Source: Hydrogenophaga sp040372165
GTDB taxonomy: Bacteria; Pseudomonadota; Gammaproteobacteria; Burkholderiales; Burkholderiaceae_C
Length of the DNA stretch: 64,000 nucleotides
Direction of reading: 5' to 3'
Assembly (NCBI RefSeq): GCF_040372165.1
Contig: NZ_BAABWG010000003.1
Coordinates: 707,739 to 771,738 of the forward strand
In this document: positions 60,448 to 64,000 of the stretch, piece by piece
Position numbering within the stretch: the first letter of the stretch is position 1
Layout of the letters: the number at the start of each line of letters is the position of its first letter
The notes under the pieces: model-generated
The model's input: the letters and a program-made list of their open reading frames with translations, nothing else
Told to the model about the DNA's origin: nothing
Databases searched by the model: none
Program-made: the position numbers and the translations under genes

Positions 60448-60536
60448 GTTCAGGTGCGGCAACCATTTGAACGCGGGCGTCTGGCTGACAGCGTTTACTC
60501 ACTTTTCTGCCATTCGTCGCCGTGCATTCGCAGCTA

Positions 60537-60565
60537 TTGTGCGGCTGCAGCACAAGTGATACAGT
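60537..60565 (+). promoter_or_regulatory. Promoter of the str operon
   Basis: TTGTGC (60537-60542), 17-base spacer, TACAGT (60560-60565). About 77 bases of leader before rpsL. No other candidate in the 200-base gap is as good. Confidence 0.65.
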
Positions 60566-60648
60566 AGAGGGCTTTTCGGAATTTTCCGAAGGGATTTCTT
60601 TTTTCGCATTTTTTCTAACGTTTAGGGACGTTAAGCAAAGAGGTTTTT

Positions 60649-61026
60649 ATGCCAACCATCAACCAACTCGTGCGCCAGGGTCGTGCGGTCGAAAAGATCG
60701 CTTCGAAGAGCCCGGCCATGGAAAACTGCCCGCAGCGTCGTGGCGTGTGCACCCGTGTGTACACCACGACGCCCAAGAAGCCAAACTCCGCTCTGCGTAA
60801 GGTCGCCAAGGTTCGCCTGACCAACGGATTCGAAGTCATCTCCTACATCGGCGGTGAAGGCCACAACCTCCAGGAACACAGCGTTGTGCTGGTTCGTGGC
60901 GGCCGTGTGAAAGACCTTCCCGGTGTTCGCTACCACATCGTCCGTGGTTCGCTGGACCTGCAAGGCGTGAAAGACCGCAAGCAGGCGCGCTCCAAGTACG
61001 GTGCCAAGCGTCCCAAGAAAGCCTAA
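60649..61026 (+). CDS. rpsL: 30S ribosomal protein S12
   Basis: 125 residues. TINQLVRQGRAVEKIASKSPAMENCPQRRGVCTRVYTTTPKKPNSALRKVAKVRLTNG is S12 throughout; the streptomycin-relevant PKKPNSALRK loop has the wild-type Lys. First gene of the str operon. Confidence 0.98.
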   Translation: MPTINQLVRQGRAVEKIASKSPAMENCPQRRGVCTRVYTTTPKKPNSALRKVAKVRLTNGFEVISYIGGEGHNLQEHSVVLVRGGRVKDLPGVRYHIVRGSLDLQGVKDRKQARSKYGAKRPKKA

Positions 61027-61179
61027 TTTTCATCAACACATTCGGGGTTTGTTGCCGTCTGGCTGGCGGTGCAAACGAAGTGACCCAGGTTCCGTCAGTC
61101 GGACGGGTCGAGTAAGTGAGGGTTCCCAATGTCCCTCGAGGTGTCGAAAGACGCCAACTGAAGCAAATAGAGGTAAACA

Positions 61180-61650
61180 ATGCCACGTCGTCGCGAAGTC
61201 CCTAAACGTGAAATCCTGCCGGATCCAAAGTTCGGCAATGTCGAGCTCGCCAAATTCATGAACGTGATCATGTTCGGCGGCAAGAAAGCAGTAGCCGAGC
61301 GCATCGTGTACGGTGCCCTCGACCAGATCGAGCAAAAGTCCGGCAAGGACCCGCTCGAGGTGTTCACCACCGCCATCAACAACGTCAAGCCGATGGTCGA
61401 GGTCAAGTCCCGCCGCGTCGGTGGTGCCAACTACCAGGTGCCAGTTGAGGTTCGTCCCATCCGTCGTCTGGCTCTGTCCATGCGCTGGATCAAGGAAGCG
61501 GCCAAGAAGCGCAGCGAGAAGTCCATGGCCCAGCGCCTGGCCAACGAGCTGATGGAGGCCACCGAAGGTCGTGGCGGCGCCATGAAGCGCCGCGACGAAG
61601 TGCACCGCATGGCCGAAGCCAACCGCGCCTTCAGCCACTTCCGTTTCTAA
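61180..61650 (+). CDS. rpsG: 30S ribosomal protein S7
   Basis: 156 residues: PRRREVPKREILPDPKFGNVELAKFMN start, 16S-binding loop, HRMAEANRAFSHFRF end. 153 bases after rpsL. Confidence 0.98.
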   Translation: MPRRREVPKREILPDPKFGNVELAKFMNVIMFGGKKAVAERIVYGALDQIEQKSGKDPLEVFTTAINNVKPMVEVKSRRVGGANYQVPVEVRPIRRLALSMRWIKEAAKKRSEKSMAQRLANELMEATEGRGGAMKRRDEVHRMAEANRAFSHFRF

Positions 61651-61680
61651 TTTTTCGTCTCAACGCCTGTTGTTGGGTGT

Positions 61681-61698
61681 GCCCCGCCTCGGCGGGGC
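61681..61698 (+). other. GC-rich hairpin between rpsG and fusA
   Basis: GCCCCGCC / GGCGGGGC stem with a 2-base gap and no T run. Probably an mRNA stability or processing hairpin rather than a terminator. Confidence 0.6.
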
Positions 61699-61758
61699 TT
61701 GGCCGTTTGGCCGTTACATCCTGCACCGGGCGTGCCGTACATCTACCAAGGAATCACC

Positions 61759-63861
61759 ATGGCACGTACCACGCCTCTTGAGCGCTACCGCAACATCGGT
61801 ATCTCGGCGCACATCGACGCCGGCAAGACCACGACCACCGAGCGCATCCTGTTCTACACGGGTGTGAACCACAAGATCGGTGAAGTGCACGACGGCGCCG
61901 CCACCATGGACTGGATGGAGCAGGAACAGGAGCGTGGCATCACGATTACCTCCGCTGCCACCACCTGCTTCTGGAAAGGCATGGAGCTCAACTACCCTGA
62001 GCACCGCTTCAACATCATTGACACCCCCGGCCACGTGGACTTCACCATCGAGGTGGAGCGTTCCATGCGCGTGCTCGACGGCGCCTGCATGGTCTACTGC
62101 GCAGTGGGCGGTGTTCAGCCTCAGTCCGAAACTGTCTGGCGTCAAGCCAACAAGTACAAGGTGCCACGTCTGGCCTTCGTGAACAAGATGGACCGTACCG
62201 GTGCCAACTTCTTCAAGGTCGTTGACCAGATCAAACTGCGCCTGAAGGGCAACCCTGTGCCCGTGGTCATTCCAATCGGCGCAGAAGAGAACTTCAAGGG
62301 CGTGGTCGACCTCATCAAGATGAAAGCCATCATCTGGGACGAGGAAACCCACGGCACCAAGTTCGACTACGTCGACATTCCTGCCGAGCTGGCCGACCAG
62401 GCTGCCGAGTGGCGCGAGAAAATGGTGGAAGCCGCTGCTGAAGCCAACGAAGAGTTGATGAACAAGTACCTGGAAGAGGGTGATCTCTCCGAGGACGACA
62501 TCAAGCTGGGCATCCGCACCCGCACCATCGCTGTTGAAATCCAGCCAATGCTGTGCGGCACCGCTTTCAAGAACAAGGGTGTGCAGCGCATGCTGGACGC
62601 CGTGATCGACTTCCTGCCTTCCCCGGTGGACATCCCTCCAGTGGGTGGCACCGACGAAGACGAAAAGGAAGTGACCCGCAAGGCCGACGACGGCGAGAAG
62701 GTTTCCGCTCTGGCATTCAAGCTGATGACCGATCCGTTCGTGGGTCAGCTGACCTTTGTCCGTGTGTATTCCGGCGTCCTCAAGAAGGGCGATACCGTCT
62801 ACAACCCGATCAAGGGCAAGAAAGAGCGTATCGGCCGTATCGTTCAGATGCACGCCAACACCCGTCAGGAAGTCGAAGAAATTCGCGCTGGCGACATCGC
62901 CGCCTGCGTGGGCCTGAAGGAAGTGACCACCGGTGAAACCCTGTGCGATCCGTCCGCCATCATCACGCTCGAGAAGATGGTCTTCCCTGAGCCTGTGATT
63001 TCCCAGGCGGTGGAGCCAAAGTCCAAGGCCGACCAGGAAAAAATGGGTCTGGCACTGGGCCGTCTGGCTGCAGAAGATCCTTCTTTCCGCGTTCAGACCG
63101 ACGAAGAATCCGGCCAGACCATCATCTCCGGCATGGGCGAGCTGCACCTCGAGATCATCGTTGACCGCATGAAGCGCGAGTTCAACGTCGAGGCCAACAT
63201 CGGCAAGCCACAGGTGGCCTACCGCGAAACCATTCGTGGCACCGTGGAAGAAGCCGAAGGCAAGTTCGTTCGCCAGTCCGGTGGTAAGGGCCAATACGGC
63301 CACGTGGTCTTCAAGATCGAGCCACAGGAAGCCGGCAAGGGCTTCGAGTTTGTCGACGCCATCAAGGGTGGTGTGGTGCCTCGCGAATACATCCCTGCCG
63401 TTGGCAAGGGTGTGGAAGAAGCACTGAACACCGGTGTTCTGGCTGGCTACCCGGTTGTGGACGTCAAAGTCACGCTGCACTTCGGTTCGTACCACGACGT
63501 GGACTCTTCCGAGCAGGCCTTCAAGATGGCTGCCATCTTCGGCTTCAAGGAAGGCTGCCGCAAGGCTCAGCCCGTCATCCTCGAGCCCATGATGGCCGTG
63601 GAAGTCGAAACGCCTGAAGAGTACGCAGGTAACGTGATGGGTGACCTCTCTTCCCGCCGTGGCATGGTCCAGGGCATGGAAGACATGGTTGGCGGCGGCA
63701 AGGCCATCAAGGCCGAGGTGCCACTGTCCGAGATGTTCGGTTACTCCACCACGCTGCGCTCCATGTCGCAAGGTCGTGCTACCTACACGATGGAATTCAA
63801 GCACTACAGCGAAGCTCCTCGCAACGTGCAGGAAGCCATCGTCGCAGCGCGCGCCAAGTGA
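61759..63861 (+). CDS. fusA: Elongation factor G
   Basis: 700 residues. GTPase motifs AHIDAGKTTT (G1), DTPGHVDFT (G3), NKMDRTGA (G4). Domain IV ends with the normal conserved stretch GSYHDVDSSEQAFKMAA. ATG at 61759 after AAGGAATC. It drives ribosomal translocation. Third gene of the str operon. Confidence 0.98.
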   Translation: MARTTPLERYRNIGISAHIDAGKTTTTERILFYTGVNHKIGEVHDGAATMDWMEQEQERGITITSAATTCFWKGMELNYPEHRFNIIDTPGHVDFTIEVERSMRVLDGACMVYCAVGGVQPQSETVWRQANKYKVPRLAFVNKMDRTGANFFKVVDQIKLRLKGNPVPVVIPIGAEENFKGVVDLIKMKAIIWDEETHGTKFDYVDIPAELADQAAEWREKMVEAAAEANEELMNKYLEEGDLSEDDIKLGIRTRTIAVEIQPMLCGTAFKNKGVQRMLDAVIDFLPSPVDIPPVGGTDEDEKEVTRKADDGEKVSALAFKLMTDPFVGQLTFVRVYSGVLKKGDTVYNPIKGKKERIGRIVQMHANTRQEVEEIRAGDIAACVGLKEVTTGETLCDPSAIITLEKMVFPEPVISQAVEPKSKADQEKMGLALGRLAAEDPSFRVQTDEESGQTIISGMGELHLEIIVDRMKREFNVEANIGKPQVAYRETIRGTVEEAEGKFVRQSGGKGQYGHVVFKIEPQEAGKGFEFVDAIKGGVVPREYIPAVGKGVEEALNTGVLAGYPVVDVKVTLHFGSYHDVDSSEQAFKMAAIFGFKEGCRKAQPVILEPMMAVEVETPEEYAGNVMGDLSSRRGMVQGMEDMVGGGKAIKAEVPLSEMFGYSTTLRSMSQGRATYTMEFKHYSEAPRNVQEAIVAARAK

Positions 63862-63866
63862 TCACC

Positions 63867-63894
63867 AGGAGCCGCGCCTTCGGGCGTGGCTCCT
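63867..63894 (+). other. 12-bp hairpin with TTCG loop after fusA
   Basis: AGGAGCCGCGCC / GGCGTGGCTCCT around TTCG, no T run. May slow or partly end transcription before the next gene, whose leader (63950-64000, ending in AGAGGAAA) runs off the window; tuf or rpsJ would be expected. Confidence 0.6.
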
Positions 63895-64000
63895 CTCCAT
63901 TTGTCTTCGGCAGCCCTGCGGGGTTGGTTTGTTGCCCGTGACGAACCTTTGCCGGAGACGTTAAACAAACACGGGCTTTGTTCTTTTAGAGGAAATTTGC

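Noticed and set aside
61714..63804. A 696-codon open frame on the strand opposite fusA
   Set aside because: It mirrors the fusA frame; third-position GC bias of fusA keeps the opposite strand open. No motifs in its translation.
1..64000. CRISPR arrays and tRNA/rRNA genes
   Set aside because: No regularly spaced repeats with unique spacers and no cloverleaf or rRNA-like sequence was seen; the short-period runs are simple repeats without spacers.

Overview
The window comes from a high-GC beta-proteobacterium of the order Burkholderiales, most likely family Comamonadaceae (Hydrogenophaga/Acidovorax/Comamonas type). The signs are the phenol catabolism regulator and operon set, the str ribosomal operon (rpsL-rpsG-fusA), and the GC-rich stop-proximal repeats. 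This placement is read from protein and repeat patterns by eye; no database search was run.

Layout. (1) 1-3176, minus strand: the end of a second meta-cleavage operon holding catechol 2,3-dioxygenase, 2-hydroxypentadienoate hydratase, an SDR and the start of an oxalocrotonate decarboxylase cut by the left edge. (2) 3256-15157: mixed accessory genes, including a DUF945 protein, a desaturase, a lipoprotein/T4SS-type effector pair, an XRE-AbiEii toxin-antitoxin pair, an ECF sigma factor with a secreted NTF2-like partner, LysR/MAPEG/DinB genes and tag. (3) 15662-22422: an IS110 transposase followed by a visibly more A/T-rich island with a Dam-type methyltransferase, a HerA-type ATPase, a NurA-type nuclease with a zinc ribbon, and a 5'-nucleotidase; this is a candidate anti-phage system. 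(4) 23031-48882: a nearly complete phenol degradation locus. A phenol hydroxylase operon (dmpKLMNOP) lies behind a sigma-54 promoter, divergent from a DmpR-type activator and a GntR regulator. A LysR gene separates it from a long meta-pathway operon (dmpQ, B, a GlcG-like gene, C, D, E, H, a membrane ABM protein, an SDR, F, G), which ends in a branched-chain-type ABC importer with two binding proteins and a 4-oxalocrotonate tautomerase. (5) 48907-60447: housekeeping and general metabolism (MarC, MaoC, SDR, dienelactone hydrolase, CorA, hemB, a kinase/receiver-like protein, a candidate small RNA, hemJ, VanZ, ferredoxin, hydrolase, D,D-carboxypeptidase). (6) 60537-64000: the str operon.

How it works together. 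Phenol is hydroxylated to catechol by DmpKLMNOP. Catechol is cleaved by DmpB, whose iron is kept active by ferredoxin DmpQ. The ring-cleavage product goes through DmpC/I/H or DmpD to 2-hydroxypentadienoate, then DmpE, DmpG and DmpF to pyruvate and acetyl-CoA. The two meta operons start from promoters with the same LysR-type operator layout (GTCCAATAC, 17 bases, ATAC-N7-GTAT), so the LysR protein beside dmpP probably controls both. Most surprising points: a GC-rich intergenic repeat lies in frame inside dmpF just before its catalytic cysteine; several operon spacers begin right after stop codons with members of the same repeat group; and a lux-box-like palindrome sits at the promoter of a candidate small RNA.
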